64,000 bases of DNA from Hymenobacter psychrotolerans DSM 18569 (GCF_900142395.1 NZ_FRAS01000013.1:62001-126000); one strand, 5' to 3'; positions 40,325-49,493 are shown, counted from the first letter of the stretch. A program made the numbers and translations. The notes: generated by a model not told the origin, from the letters alone.

Positions 40325-42160
40325 GTGAAGGGCGGTGCTATCTGGGCCGTGCTCGGCCTGCTACTCGTCAGCCCCGGCGCCCGGGCCAATACCCGGACGC
40401 CATCTTCCGATAAGACGCCGCAGACCATCGACTCGCTACGAGCCTTGGTGCGCCACGCCCCACTGCCCGACTCCGTTCGCTTTCAGGCGCTGTTGGCATT
40501 AAGCGATAAGCTATTTGCCCAGGATGTGGCCGAAGGTCGCCGGGTAGGGGAGCAGGCAGTAACGTTTGCCCGGCGCCGGCTTGACTGGTCAGGGGCAGCC
40601 GACGCCTTGTATCAGCTGGTGGTAAACTGTGAGCGGGCTGCCGACTACGTGGCCGCCATGCACTACAGCCAGCAGGGCGTGGAGCTCACTCGTGCGCACC
40701 GGCCCCGCGACCAGTGGCGCTTCACCCAGTGCCTGGGCCTGGTGACCGTGGATACCAAGGATGCGGCCGGTGGCCTGCGCTACCTGCGCCAGGCTTACCG
40801 GCAGCAGGCCGCTACCCCCTCGGTAGGGCCCCGCGAGCGGGGTGGCCTGCTGCTGAACCTGGCCAATACCTTCCTGGTGCTGCAGCGCTACGATTCGGTG
40901 CTTCACTACGCCACGCGGGCTTTGCCTTACATGCAGCGCGCGGCCGACGCCCGGGGCCTGGGTTACGTGTACCAGTTTCGGGGCGAAGTGTATGCCAAGC
41001 TGATGCCCCGCTCGCGGGCCAGCCTGGCGGCCGCGGCCACGAACATGCAGCGGGCCCTGCGCATCATGCAGCGCTACCGCTACCAGCCGCAGGCAGCCAG
41101 CTCGGCGCTTTCGCTGGCGCGCGTGTATCGCCTGCAGGGTCGGCCTCGGGCTGCCCAGCGCACGGCGGAGCTGGCCTTGGCCCTGGCCCGCGCGGAGAAA
41201 ATGCCCGAGTACGAAGCGGATGCCCTCTCCAGCCTTGCCTGGGCATATGCCGACCAGAAGCGTCCCGCTCGTGCGGATGAGCTCGACGCCCGGGCTGAGG
41301 ATCTGCGCGATTCGCTCTTCAACGGCAATAAGGCGCAGGCCCTGGCCCAGCTGCAGGTGCGCTACGACGTGCAGCTGCTCACCGAGCAGAAAAAGGCGGC
41401 TGAGTTTGAACAGCGCAGCCAGCGGGCCCAGCTGCACTCGCTGTGGCTGCTGCTGGGCGGCCTTGCCACGACTGTAGGCGTGGGTGGGGGCCTGTACTGG
41501 CGGCTGCGGCGGCAGAAGGCCCTGCTGGCCCTGGCCAACCAGGCCAACTGCCGGGCCGTGGCCGAGAAGGAGGTACTGCTGCAGGAAATTCACCACCGCG
41601 TCAAAAACAACCTGCAGTTGGTCAGCAGCCTGCTGGCCTGGCAGCGCAGCACCCTGCCCGACCCCGTACTGCAGCAGGCCCTGGCCAGTTCGCAAGCCCG
41701 CATCCAGAGCATGGCCCTGGTGCACGAGTTTCTGTACCGGGCCGACAACCTCTCGCAGGTGCGCATGAACGAGTACCTGGGCGAGTTGCTGGAATCCCTC
41801 CACCGCTCGCTCACTACGCCTCAGCAGCGCATCCAGCTGAGCAGCAGCCTGGCGCCCCTGGTCATGGATCCCAAAGAAGCCAGCGCCCTGGGCCTGGTGG
41901 TGAATGAGTTGGTGACCAACGCCTACAAGCACGCCTTCCAGGACCGTGGTCATCTGCACGTGGCCCTGGAACAGACTGCCGCCGGCTTCCGGCTTACGGT
42001 GCAGGATGACGGGGTGGGCTTACCAGCGGCTGAAACGGCGCCCGAAACTCATTCGCTGGGCTTGCAGTTGGTGAATACCCTAGCTCGACAGCTAAAAGCC
42101 AGCGTGTCGACCGTTCCCATTCTTCCCACGGGCACCCAGGTAGTCGTGGCCAGCGTTTGA
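40325..42160 (+). CDS. TPR-containing sensor histidine kinase (HisKA_2)
   Basis: Taken from GTG 40325 (VKGGAIWAVLGLLLVSPGARA, a signal peptide), 611 aa; the frame is open for another 49 codons upstream, without signal character. Periplasmic TPR-like helices occupy about 30-360, one membrane helix at about 372-392 (LWLLLGGLATTVGVGGGLYW), a short coiled coil, then HisKA_2: EIHHRVKNNLQLVSSLL with the phospho-acceptor His. The ATPase has VVNELVTNAYKHAF (N box) and DDGVGLP (G1). Pairs with the LytTR regulator that starts 35 bp downstream. Confidence 0.88.
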   Translation: MKGGAIWAVLGLLLVSPGARANTRTPSSDKTPQTIDSLRALVRHAPLPDSVRFQALLALSDKLFAQDVAEGRRVGEQAVTFARRRLDWSGAADALYQLVVNCERAADYVAAMHYSQQGVELTRAHRPRDQWRFTQCLGLVTVDTKDAAGGLRYLRQAYRQQAATPSVGPRERGGLLLNLANTFLVLQRYDSVLHYATRALPYMQRAADARGLGYVYQFRGEVYAKLMPRSRASLAAAATNMQRALRIMQRYRYQPQAASSALSLARVYRLQGRPRAAQRTAELALALARAEKMPEYEADALSSLAWAYADQKRPARADELDARAEDLRDSLFNGNKAQALAQLQVRYDVQLLTEQKKAAEFEQRSQRAQLHSLWLLLGGLATTVGVGGGLYWRLRRQKALLALANQANCRAVAEKEVLLQEIHHRVKNNLQLVSSLLAWQRSTLPDPVLQQALASSQARIQSMALVHEFLYRADNLSQVRMNEYLGELLESLHRSLTTPQQRIQLSSSLAPLVMDPKEASALGLVVNELVTNAYKHAFQDRGHLHVALEQTAAGFRLTVQDDGVGLPAAETAPETHSLGLQLVNTLARQLKASVSTVPILPTGTQVVVASV

Positions 42161-42194
42161 TGCCGGCCCATCACCTCGCCCCTTATTCCACTCT

Positions 42195-42956
42195 ATGGCC
42201 ACCATCCTCATTGTTGAAGACGAACTGCTGATTGCCGCCGAGATTGAACGCGCCTTGGCCCGGCTGGGCCACACGCCCCTCCCGCCCGTGGACAACAGCG
42301 ACGAAGCGCTGAGTGTACTGGCCGCCCAGCCCGTGGAGCTGGTGCTGATGGACATCAACATTGCCGGCGACTGCGACGGCATCGCGGCCGCGCTGCTCGT
42401 GCGGCGGCAGTTTGCCGTGCCGGTGGTATTTCTGACGGCACGCTCCGATTCGGCCACCCTGAACCGGGCCAAGCTGGCCCAGCCCTACGGCTTTCTGGTC
42501 AAGCCCTTCACCGATGATTCGCTGCGGGTGCAGATTGAGTTGGCCCTTTTCAACGCCTACCAGGCGGGGCCGGTGGGGCCGGTGCTGGACACGGCCGACG
42601 CCGGCACGGAGGTGCTGGGCCCCGCCGAGCGCTGCCCCAAGTTCAAGGACTACCTGTTCGTGCGTAAGGGCTCAGGTCACGTGAAGGTGCTGCTCAGCGA
42701 CATTCTCTATTTTGAGGCCCTGCAAAACTACGTGCGCCTGCACACGGTGCGGGAGCGGTTTGTGTTCGACTCCACCCTTAAGGAGCTGGAGCAAAAGCTG
42801 CCCGACCAGTTTTTCAAAACCCACCGCTCCCACATAGTAAACCTGGACCACGTGCAGGCCTATGAGGAAAGTAGTGTGCTGCTGGGTACCGAATACGTGC
42901 CGGTGAGCCGCTCCTGCAAGGACGAGCTAAAGAGCCGCATTCACTTGGTAGGGTAG
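42195..42956 (+). CDS. LytTR-type response regulator
   Basis: 253 aa. Receiver domain: ILIVEDELLIAAEIE, phospho-acceptor Asp in LVLMDINI, PVVFLTARSD, and the Lys of LVKPF. C-terminal LytTR DNA-binding domain from about 150: VLLSDILYFEALQNYVRLHT, FKTHRSHIVNLDHVQAYE. It acts with the preceding kinase. Its location between partition and transfer genes suggests it could control transfer in response to an envelope signal. Confidence 0.9.
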   Translation: MATILIVEDELLIAAEIERALARLGHTPLPPVDNSDEALSVLAAQPVELVLMDINIAGDCDGIAAALLVRRQFAVPVVFLTARSDSATLNRAKLAQPYGFLVKPFTDDSLRVQIELALFNAYQAGPVGPVLDTADAGTEVLGPAERCPKFKDYLFVRKGSGHVKVLLSDILYFEALQNYVRLHTVRERFVFDSTLKELEQKLPDQFFKTHRSHIVNLDHVQAYEESSVLLGTEYVPVSRSCKDELKSRIHLVG

Positions 42957-43054
42957 TCACGCCACACCACTATCCCCGTTTTTTGCTGCCCGGCTGGACG
43001 GCGACTGTCAGTAGTTTATCTTCGGCCTAGTATCTACGCCATTCTATCCAATCG

Positions 43055-43357
43055 ATGAAAACACCCGAGGAACGCCACGCGCACCTGGAAACCTCCAAGG
43101 CCATGCTGGATGAGGCAATGAACGAGGCCGGGCTCAGCAACGGCAGTCAGGGGTCGGACCGGCTGGATGAGTTCACCAGCAACCTCAATAAGCTGGCCGC
43201 TTCCAAAGCCATGGATGTGGCCAATGCCCGGCTGGGCGAGTTTGAAGAGGCATTGACTGCGGCCGGGCTGCCAGCGGATGCCGTTGTGGCGGAAACTGAA
43301 GACTGCAGGACCGAACTCATCCACCACCTGCGGCAACTAATCCGCGAACGACTCTAA
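43055..43357 (+). CDS. Hypothetical small helical protein
   Basis: 100 aa, charged, all-helical (HAHLETSKAMLDEAMNEAG, LDEFTSNLNKLAASKAMDVANARLGEFEEALTAAG in parts). No signal peptide or known domain. It follows the LytTR gene by about 100 bp and is followed by a strong hairpin. Function unknown. Confidence 0.55.
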   Translation: MKTPEERHAHLETSKAMLDEAMNEAGLSNGSQGSDRLDEFTSNLNKLAASKAMDVANARLGEFEEALTAAGLPADAVVAETEDCRTELIHHLRQLIRERL

Positions 43358-43382
43358 CGAGTGAGCTCCTATGTGGGCCGCT

Positions 43383-43430
43383 ACAACCCACCGGGGACCG
43401 GGCCAATTGGCTTGTTCTCCGGTGGGTTGT
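43383..43430 (+). terminator. Strong hairpin after the small helical gene
   Basis: Perfect 12-bp arms ACAACCCACCGG (43383-43394) and CCGGTGGGTTGT (43419-43430), 24-nt loop. No T-run of note. Likely 3' end of the kinase/regulator transcript. The rest of 43431-43630 shows no gene. Confidence 0.6.
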
Positions 43431-43630
43431 TGTGCTTGGGGGAATGACGGGGCCCTGCTTGGCCCGGAGCACATCGTGCCGGGGCTGGTCAGGTCCATGG
43501 GAGGCAACAGAGATGAGGCCATTCAGCGCGAAAACGGCTAGGAAAGGTCTTCCATTCGTGTAGAGTCGCTGCACCTCACCACCCGATTTTAACCGTTCGT
43601 CAACTTTCTACTAATCGGGTTTCGGGGCCG

Positions 43631-43654
43631 GATAGGTTTGCACAAGTCAAACCT
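43631..43654 (+). promoter_or_regulatory. Promoter-like element of the tra operon
   Basis: GATAGGTTTGCACAAGTC (43631-43648) with TAGGTTTG as a perfect -7 box, identical to the minus-strand copy at 34365-34382. Here it also forms an inverted repeat, AGGTTTG (43634-43640)/CAAACCT (43648-43654). The first tra-operon gene starts 63 bp later. Confidence 0.65.
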
Positions 43655-43716
43655 GAGGGTTTGGCACGTTCACGCTCAGGTCGGCCGACCCGAGGTGCCA
43701 CGCTTGATTCCTGCCG

Positions 43717-44526
43717 ATGCTCAGTGCTTATTCCTGGAGCCAGTTTGGCCTGTTTATGCTGGTCGTGGTTCTGCTCTACTACCTGGTAGTCGGGTTACTC
43801 TACTACCGCGCCGAACTCGCCCCGCTACTCGCACTCGGTAAGCGCGGCGCGGGCAGCACTCCGGCCCCCACCACGGCTCCGCCCGCCCTGGTACGCCCGA
43901 CCTCAGCCTTTGCGTCGCCGCAACCCGCTGCCGCCGAGGCAGCACCAGCAGCTACAGTAGAAGAGGAGGGAGCCGCTGAGAACCTGCCCTCTACCACTGA
44001 ATCAATTGTGGAAGGCCAGTTGCCGGCCTCCACCGCCACGGCCACCGGCCAGGACCAGAGTGCCGACGACAGTACGCCCATGGGTGCTGCTTCGGCCTCG
44101 GCGGAGGAACAAGCCACAGCGCAGGACCAGACCCGGACCGAAGCCCCTGATCAGGCCGATGAACGCCTGGCCGAACTGGTGCGGCGCGAGGCCCACGCCG
44201 AAGCGGACCCGCCGGCGGCCGTCGACCAACCCGCTGAACTCCTCGACGCCGAGCCCGCGCTTCAGCAGCGGCTGCCGGTGAGCTACGAGCCGCTGGCTTC
44301 ATTCGAGGAGCCGGTGGCCTCCCCGCTGGACATCATCACCGCCGGGCCCGCGCCGCGGCTGGTGGCCGCCGAATCCGTCAGCGAGTACATCGCCCTGCTG
44401 CAGGCGGGCCAGAATCCGCCCGCCCCGGCCGCCCTGCAGGGCAGCTGCCTGGCCGAGCAAATGGCCCAGCACCTGGAAGAATACCAAGCCGAGTTGGCCG
44501 CCCTCTTCGGGGCCGACGAGCTGTAG
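43717..44526 (+). CDS. Membrane-anchored disordered protein, first gene of the tra operon
   Basis: 269 aa. One N-terminal membrane helix (FGLFMLVVVLLYYLVVGLLYY), then about 150 residues of Ala/Pro/Glu/Gln-rich low complexity, then an ordered C-terminus (ESVSEYIALLQAGQNPPAPAALQGSCLAEQMAQHLEEYQAELAAL in parts) with one Cys. Analogous short anchored proteins precede traE on related elements, but no function is known. It may be a membrane adaptor of the transfer machinery. Confidence 0.65.
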   Translation: MLSAYSWSQFGLFMLVVVLLYYLVVGLLYYRAELAPLLALGKRGAGSTPAPTTAPPALVRPTSAFASPQPAAAEAAPAATVEEEGAAENLPSTTESIVEGQLPASTATATGQDQSADDSTPMGAASASAEEQATAQDQTRTEAPDQADERLAELVRREAHAEADPPAAVDQPAELLDAEPALQQRLPVSYEPLASFEEPVASPLDIITAGPAPRLVAAESVSEYIALLQAGQNPPAPAALQGSCLAEQMAQHLEEYQAELAALFGADEL

Positions 44527-44570
44527 TGCCCGGCCGGCCCATCCCCCACGTCTCATTCTTTCCCATTCGT

Positions 44571-44888
44571 ATGAACCAGAAGCGTTTTAGTACCTCGCTG
44601 GCCATCTTGGCCCTGCTCCTTAGCTCGCACCTGCTCTATGCCCAAACCGGGGGCGGCAACGGCACGGCCGGCATCCAGGATGCCACTACCCAGGTCACCA
44701 GCTACTTCGACCCGCTCACCAAGCTCATGTACGCCATCGGGGCGGTGCTGGGCCTGGTAGGCGCCATCAAGGTGTACAGTAAGTGGAACTCCGGCGACCA
44801 GGACACCCAGAAAACGGCCGTGTCGTGGTTTGGCTCCATGATTTTCCTGGTCATCGTGGCCACGGTGGTGCGCTCGTTCTTCCTCTAG
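44571..44888 (+). CDS. traE: Conjugation protein TraE (DUF4134)
   Basis: 105 aa from MNQKRFSTSLAILALLL (ATG 44571; an in-frame start 45 bp upstream has no signal). Signal sequence ending LLYAQ, then YFDPLTKLMYAIGAVLGLVGAIKVYSKW and FGSMIFLVIVATVVRSFF, the two helices of DUF4134. VirB2-like pilin position in the operon. Confidence 0.88.
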   Translation: MNQKRFSTSLAILALLLSSHLLYAQTGGGNGTAGIQDATTQVTSYFDPLTKLMYAIGAVLGLVGAIKVYSKWNSGDQDTQKTAVSWFGSMIFLVIVATVVRSFFL

Positions 44889-44898
44889 TACCGGCGCC

Positions 44899-45231
44899 AT
44901 GCCTGTCTATGACCTCAATCGCGGCATCAACAAGCCCGTCGAATTCAAGGGGCTGGTGGGCAGCAACATCTACTTTCTGGTAGCCGGCATCGGGCTGGTG
45001 TTTGCCCTGTTCGTGACCTGCTACCTGGCGGGCATGCCGCTGGTACTCACCGTGCTGCTCACTTTCCTGGCCGGGGGCGGCATGTGGGCCGGGGTATTTG
45101 CCCTGAACCGCCGCTTCGGCGAGCATGGTCTGATGAAAGCCGCCGCCCGCCGCTCCTCGCCCCGCTACATCACCAACCGGCACAGCCGCCTTTTCCAACG
45201 CCTCAACCAGGACCCGCCCGGCCGCGCGTAG
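44899..45231 (+). CDS. traF: Conjugation protein TraF (DUF4133)
   Basis: 110 aa. VYDLNRGINKPVEFKGLVGSNIYFLVAGIG is the DUF4133 hallmark; two membrane helices follow and the C-terminus is basic. It is the VirB3-like inner-membrane partner of the TraG ATPase. Starts 10 bp after traE. Confidence 0.9.
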   Translation: MPVYDLNRGINKPVEFKGLVGSNIYFLVAGIGLVFALFVTCYLAGMPLVLTVLLTFLAGGGMWAGVFALNRRFGEHGLMKAAARRSSPRYITNRHSRLFQRLNQDPPGRA

Positions 45232-45258
45232 CGGCCGGGGCGGGTGCTTTCCCTGCCT

Positions 45259-47745
45259 ATGAGCAACAAGGTTCTGCCCTCCGTTTCCCTGGAATCCAAG
45301 CAGCCCATCTACAAGGTAGAGAAGGATTGCCTCGTCTCGAAAAACGCGGACGTGACGGTGGCGTTCCGCCTGGAGCTGCCGGAAATCTTCACCCTCTCGC
45401 GCGAGGACTACGCCCAGCTGCAAGCCGCCTTCGTAAAGGCCGTGCGCCTGCTGCCCGACCACTGCGTGGTGCACAAGCAGGACTGGTACGTGGAGGACAA
45501 GTACGCGCCCGGCTTCGAGGCCGAGCGTACGCTGCTCTCTGCGGCCTACGAGCGGCACTTCAACGAGCGGCCGTTCCTGAACCACTTCTGCTACCTCTAC
45601 ATCACCAAAACCTCGTCGGAGCGGCCCAACTGGGGCAGCACCTCGGGGCTGCTGGCCCGCCGCCACATCGTGCCCAAGGACATGCTCGACACGAAGGTGC
45701 TGGAAAGCTTCTTCGACAGCGTAGGCCAGTTCGTGCGCACGCTGGAAGGGGTGGGGCCTACCAACGCGCCGTTCATCCGCTCGCACCGGCTTACGTCGGA
45801 TGAGCTGGCCGGTACCCAGGAAAAAGCCGGGCTGCTGGAAAAGTACCTCTCGCTGGACTTGTCCGACCAGGCCCTGCAGGTGGACCTGGATTTAACCAAC
45901 GGGCTGAAGGTAGGGCAGGAGTTCTGCCAGATGTTCTCGGTGGCCAACCTCGACGACCTGCCCACCTCGGTGGAAACCGACATCCGCTACGAGGCCTACA
46001 GCACCGAGTACTCGGACTTCCCCATCTCGTTTGCCGCCCCGCTAGGGCTGCTGCTGGGTACCAGCCACATCCTGAATCAGTACGTGTTTCTGGACAACAC
46101 CCAGAAAACGGTGAAAACCTTCGAGCAGAAGAAGGACCGGCTCAACTCCCTCTCGCTCTACTCCCGGCAGAACGCCATCAACGTGGAGTACTACCACGCC
46201 TTTCTCAACGAGCTAATTGCCCACAAGCGCCGGCCGGTGCGCGTGCACTGCAACGTGCTGACCTGGGGCCGCAGCGAGGAGGAGCTGACCGAGGTGCGCA
46301 AGTTGGTGAATGCTGCCTTCAACCAGATGAACTGCAAGCCCCGGCAGAACACCGTGGACATCGCTGCGCTCTACTGGGGCGGCATTCCGGGCAACGCCGG
46401 CGACTTTCCCGCGGAGGAAACCTTCTACACCTTCATTGAGCAGGCCGTGTGCTTCTGGGCCTCGGAAACCAACTACCGCTCCACCGGCGCCACCAAGGGC
46501 ATCAAGCTCTCCGACCGCCTCACCGGCAAGCCCGTGCTGGTGGACATCTCCGACGAGCCAATGAAGCGGCAGGTCATCTTCAACCGCAACAAGTTCGTGC
46601 TCGGCCCCTCGGGCTCGGGCAAGTCGTTTTTCACCAACCACATGGTGCGCCAGTACTACGAGCAGGGCGCCCACGTGCTGCTGGTGGATACGGGTAACTC
46701 CTACAAAGGTCTCTGCGAGCTGGTGGGCGGGGTGTACTTCACCTACGAGGAGGATGCCCCGATTGCCTTCAACCCCTTCCTGATTTCGGGCAAGCTCGAC
46801 GTGGAGAAGAAGGAAAGCATCAAAACGCTGCTGCAGGCGCTCTGGAAAAAGGACGACGAAACGGTCAGCCAGTCCGAGTACGTGTCGCTTTCCACGGCCG
46901 TGAGCCTGTACTACGTGATGCTCGAAGCCAACCCGGCTATTCAGCCCAGCTTCAACACGTTCTACGAGTTTGTGAAGGGCACCTACCGCAGGGTGCTGGA
47001 GGAGGAGAAGGTGCGCGAGAAGGACTTCGACATCGACAACTTTCTCTACGTGCTCGGACCCTACTACCGGGGCGGCGAGTACGACTACCTGCTCAACTCC
47101 GACAAGGAGCTGGACTTGGTGCAGGCCCCGTTCATCGTCTTCGAGCTGGACAACATCAAGGACCACCCCATCCTGTTTCCGGTGGTCACGCTCATCATCA
47201 TGGAAACTTTCATCTCCAAGATGCGCAAGCTCAAGGGAGTGCGGAAGATGATCTTGATTGAGGAAGCCTGGAAGGCGCTGACCACGCCCGGCATGGCCGC
47301 CTACATCAAGTACCTCTTTAAGACGGTGCGCAAGTTCTTCGGCGAGGCCATCGTGGTCACGCAGGAAATCGACGACATCATCGGCAACGAGATTGTCAAG
47401 GACGCCATCATCAACAACTCCGACTGCAAGATTCTGCTCGACCAGCGCAAGTTCATCAACCGCTTCGAGGAGATTCAGGCCCTGCTCTCGCTCACGCCCA
47501 AGGAAAAAGACCTGGTGCTGAGCATCAACCGCGACAACCAGCCCGCGCGGGGCCGCTACACCGAGGTGTTTATCTCACTGGGTGGGATCGTGTCGAAGGT
47601 GTACGCCATCGAGGTGTCGAAGGAGGAGTACGTGACCTACACCACCGAGGAAACCGAGAAAGTGCGGCTGTTCGAGAAGCTGCGCCAGACCGGCGACATG
47701 CCTACGGCCATCAAGCTCTTCGCCGCCGAGCTGCGCGAAGGGTAG
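45259..47745 (+). CDS. traG: Conjugation ATPase TraG (VirB4-like)
   Basis: 828 aa from ATG 45259 (a GTG 15 bp upstream is possible). N-terminal VirB4-type domain, then Walker A GPSGSGKSF (after NRNKFVL, residues about 449-457), MILIEEAWKAL as Walker B, and VVTQEIDDI. It powers pilus assembly and substrate transfer. Full family length and no interruptions. Confidence 0.93.
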   Translation: MSNKVLPSVSLESKQPIYKVEKDCLVSKNADVTVAFRLELPEIFTLSREDYAQLQAAFVKAVRLLPDHCVVHKQDWYVEDKYAPGFEAERTLLSAAYERHFNERPFLNHFCYLYITKTSSERPNWGSTSGLLARRHIVPKDMLDTKVLESFFDSVGQFVRTLEGVGPTNAPFIRSHRLTSDELAGTQEKAGLLEKYLSLDLSDQALQVDLDLTNGLKVGQEFCQMFSVANLDDLPTSVETDIRYEAYSTEYSDFPISFAAPLGLLLGTSHILNQYVFLDNTQKTVKTFEQKKDRLNSLSLYSRQNAINVEYYHAFLNELIAHKRRPVRVHCNVLTWGRSEEELTEVRKLVNAAFNQMNCKPRQNTVDIAALYWGGIPGNAGDFPAEETFYTFIEQAVCFWASETNYRSTGATKGIKLSDRLTGKPVLVDISDEPMKRQVIFNRNKFVLGPSGSGKSFFTNHMVRQYYEQGAHVLLVDTGNSYKGLCELVGGVYFTYEEDAPIAFNPFLISGKLDVEKKESIKTLLQALWKKDDETVSQSEYVSLSTAVSLYYVMLEANPAIQPSFNTFYEFVKGTYRRVLEEEKVREKDFDIDNFLYVLGPYYRGGEYDYLLNSDKELDLVQAPFIVFELDNIKDHPILFPVVTLIIMETFISKMRKLKGVRKMILIEEAWKALTTPGMAAYIKYLFKTVRKFFGEAIVVTQEIDDIIGNEIVKDAIINNSDCKILLDQRKFINRFEEIQALLSLTPKEKDLVLSINRDNQPARGRYTEVFISLGGIVSKVYAIEVSKEEYVTYTTEETEKVRLFEKLRQTGDMPTAIKLFAAELREG

Positions 47746-47777
47746 GGGAGTTAACCATCAACAAAAGGGAAAAAACC

Positions 47778-48425
47778 ATGAAAGCGAAAGTCATCATCCT
47801 GGGCTTGGCCATACTCTCTTTCAGTGCCACGCAGGCCTCTGCTCAACTCGTGGTAACAGCCCCGGTGCTGGAAGTACAGTCCGGCGTGCAGACCGGCCTG
47901 CAGAACACCATGAAGGGCCTTTCCAAAGCCGCCAACGTGCTGGTAAAGGCCGGTGTGAAGGAGCAGGAACTCACCAAAGTATTCTCGGAAAAGAACCTGC
48001 AGCTGGCCAAGAACTGGTATGATGGACTGCAGCAGGTCAGCGCGACGGTGCGCACGTATCGGCGCGTGCAGTCCGTGTTTGAGAAGCAGGGGCAAATTAT
48101 CCAGACCTACGCCACGGCCATTGAAACTCTGCGGCAGTCGCCCTATGTGCAGCCGGAGCAGCTTTCCACTATGACCAGCGTGTACTCGAAAATGCTGACG
48201 GAGGGCGCCAACACCGTTTCGGACCTGCAAACCATCGTCAGCCCGGCTATGCTCAAGATGACGGATGCTGAACGGATGCGCTTCATCGACAAGCTGGACG
48301 CGAAGATTTCCGACCAGTTGAGCCTTATCAACTACTACACCCAGCGCAACTACGTGCAGATGCACCTGGCGGAGCAGAAGGCCCAGGACACCCAGGCCCT
48401 TCACGCGCTGATGGGCGTCCGCTAA
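47778..48425 (+). CDS. TraI/DUF4141-like periplasmic protein (VirB5-type), copy 1
   Basis: 215 aa. Signal peptide (AILSFSATQASAQ), then a long helical body, with YDGLQQVSATVRTYRRVQSVFEKQGQIIQTYA (in parts) and AMLKMTDAERMRFIDKLDAKI, the conserved DAER.R.IDK segment of TraI/DUF4141. Probably minor pilus component or tip. The following gene is a divergent paralogue. Confidence 0.78.
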   Translation: MKAKVIILGLAILSFSATQASAQLVVTAPVLEVQSGVQTGLQNTMKGLSKAANVLVKAGVKEQELTKVFSEKNLQLAKNWYDGLQQVSATVRTYRRVQSVFEKQGQIIQTYATAIETLRQSPYVQPEQLSTMTSVYSKMLTEGANTVSDLQTIVSPAMLKMTDAERMRFIDKLDAKISDQLSLINYYTQRNYVQMHLAEQKAQDTQALHALMGVR

Positions 48426-48455
48426 CTACTTATCCACTCCTTATCTGCTCCCCCG

Positions 48456-49097
48456 ATGAAAGCAATACCCAAGATGCTCGCCCTGGGCCTGACCCTGCTG
48501 GTGGGCCCAGCCTGCGCGCAAGCCGTTATATCGGCTCCGGTTGCCGAGCAAAGCTCGCGCAAACAGATTTTTCACCAGGGTGTGTCGACTACCCTGCTGG
48601 GGCAGGGCAAGAAGCTGGCTGGCGACATGAAAGTGGTGAGCGGCCAGATTAAGGGCATCATCGACAAGACCCAGCAGCTGCACGACCAATGGTACAGCAG
48701 CCTGCTCCAAATCAGCGCTGGGGTCCGCAACTACCGCCGGGTTCGGGAGATATATACGCACCAGAGCGAAATGATTAACCAATTCGCCGGTGCCATCCCA
48801 GAGCTGCGCGCCCAGCGGCTTACGCCCGCGCAGCTCAGCGAAGCCTCTACGGTCTACCAAAACATCCTGCAGGAGAACGTCGCCCTCCTTGGGGAGCTGG
48901 CCGGGGTGCTCAGCGCTAATAAGGCGAAGATGACCGACCCGGAGCGCATTGAGTTCATCGACAACATCGCCGACCGCATCAGCAAGCAGCACGATTTGAT
49001 GAATTACTTCAGCAACAAGTGCCGGGCCATCGCGCAGCACCAAGCGCAGCAGGTGCGGGACCGCGAAGCGGTAAATGCTTTTATGACTGCCCGCTAA
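48456..49097 (+). CDS. TraI/DUF4141-like periplasmic protein, copy 2
   Basis: 213 aa. Signal peptide (LTLLVGPACAQA), and the same layout as the upstream gene: WYSSLLQISAGVRNYRRVREIYTHQSEMI aligns with WYDGLQQVSATVRTYRRVQ, and KMTDPERIEFIDNIADRI with KMTDAERMRFIDKLDAKI. The tandem copy looks like an old duplication with diverged N-terminal halves. It could give two tip types or a hetero-oligomer. Confidence 0.78.
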   Translation: MKAIPKMLALGLTLLVGPACAQAVISAPVAEQSSRKQIFHQGVSTTLLGQGKKLAGDMKVVSGQIKGIIDKTQQLHDQWYSSLLQISAGVRNYRRVREIYTHQSEMINQFAGAIPELRAQRLTPAQLSEASTVYQNILQENVALLGELAGVLSANKAKMTDPERIEFIDNIADRISKQHDLMNYFSNKCRAIAQHQAQQVRDREAVNAFMTAR

Positions 49098-49133
49098 GGG
49101 GCATCCCTTCCTTTCACTTCCACTTTCGACCCG

Positions 49134-49463
49134 ATGAAAAGCAAGCTAAATCAATTGCTCACAGCAGTTGCCGTCTTGACAATGGTGCTGTTCACCTCGT
49201 GTTCCTCCAACAGCGGAACAGCCCAATTCCTGGGTGAATGGCAATCAGTAGATAGCCCCGAGCGGCCGCATATGACTATCCAGGAGCGTGGAGATAATCT
49301 GACGCTGCTAGAAGGCAAAAAGGAATACCCGCTCACCTATGACAAGGACAATCACAAGCTCACGGTCAACACCGGATTTGGAGCTATGGACATCATCTAC
49401 CTAGATGAGAAAAACCACCTTCTGGTTTCCGGGGAAGGGGAATATACCCAAGTAGCCAAGTAA
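49134..49463 (+). CDS. Small lipoprotein in the tra operon
   Basis: 109 aa. Lipobox in VLFTSCSSN. The mature part is a small beta-rich domain (FLGEWQSVDSPERPHMTIQERGDNLTLLEGKKEYPLTYD in parts), similar in pattern to DUF4488/lipocalin-like secreted domains. Such a gene between VirB5- and VirB6-like genes is a usual position for entry-exclusion lipoproteins. Function not shown by sequence. Confidence 0.7.
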   Translation: MKSKLNQLLTAVAVLTMVLFTSCSSNSGTAQFLGEWQSVDSPERPHMTIQERGDNLTLLEGKKEYPLTYDKDNHKLTVNTGFGAMDIIYLDEKNHLLVSGEGEYTQVAK

Positions 49464-49493
49464 ATCTCTCGCTCTGTTTCTAACACTGCCCGC

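Noticed and set aside
43590..43600. Single LytTR-like box (ACCGTTCGT) before the tra operon
   Set aside because: A single degenerate 9-bp match is expected by chance in this length, and no second box at the usual spacing was seen.
46213..47166. Minus-strand frame of 317 aa
   Set aside because: Antisense to traG, including its Walker A region.
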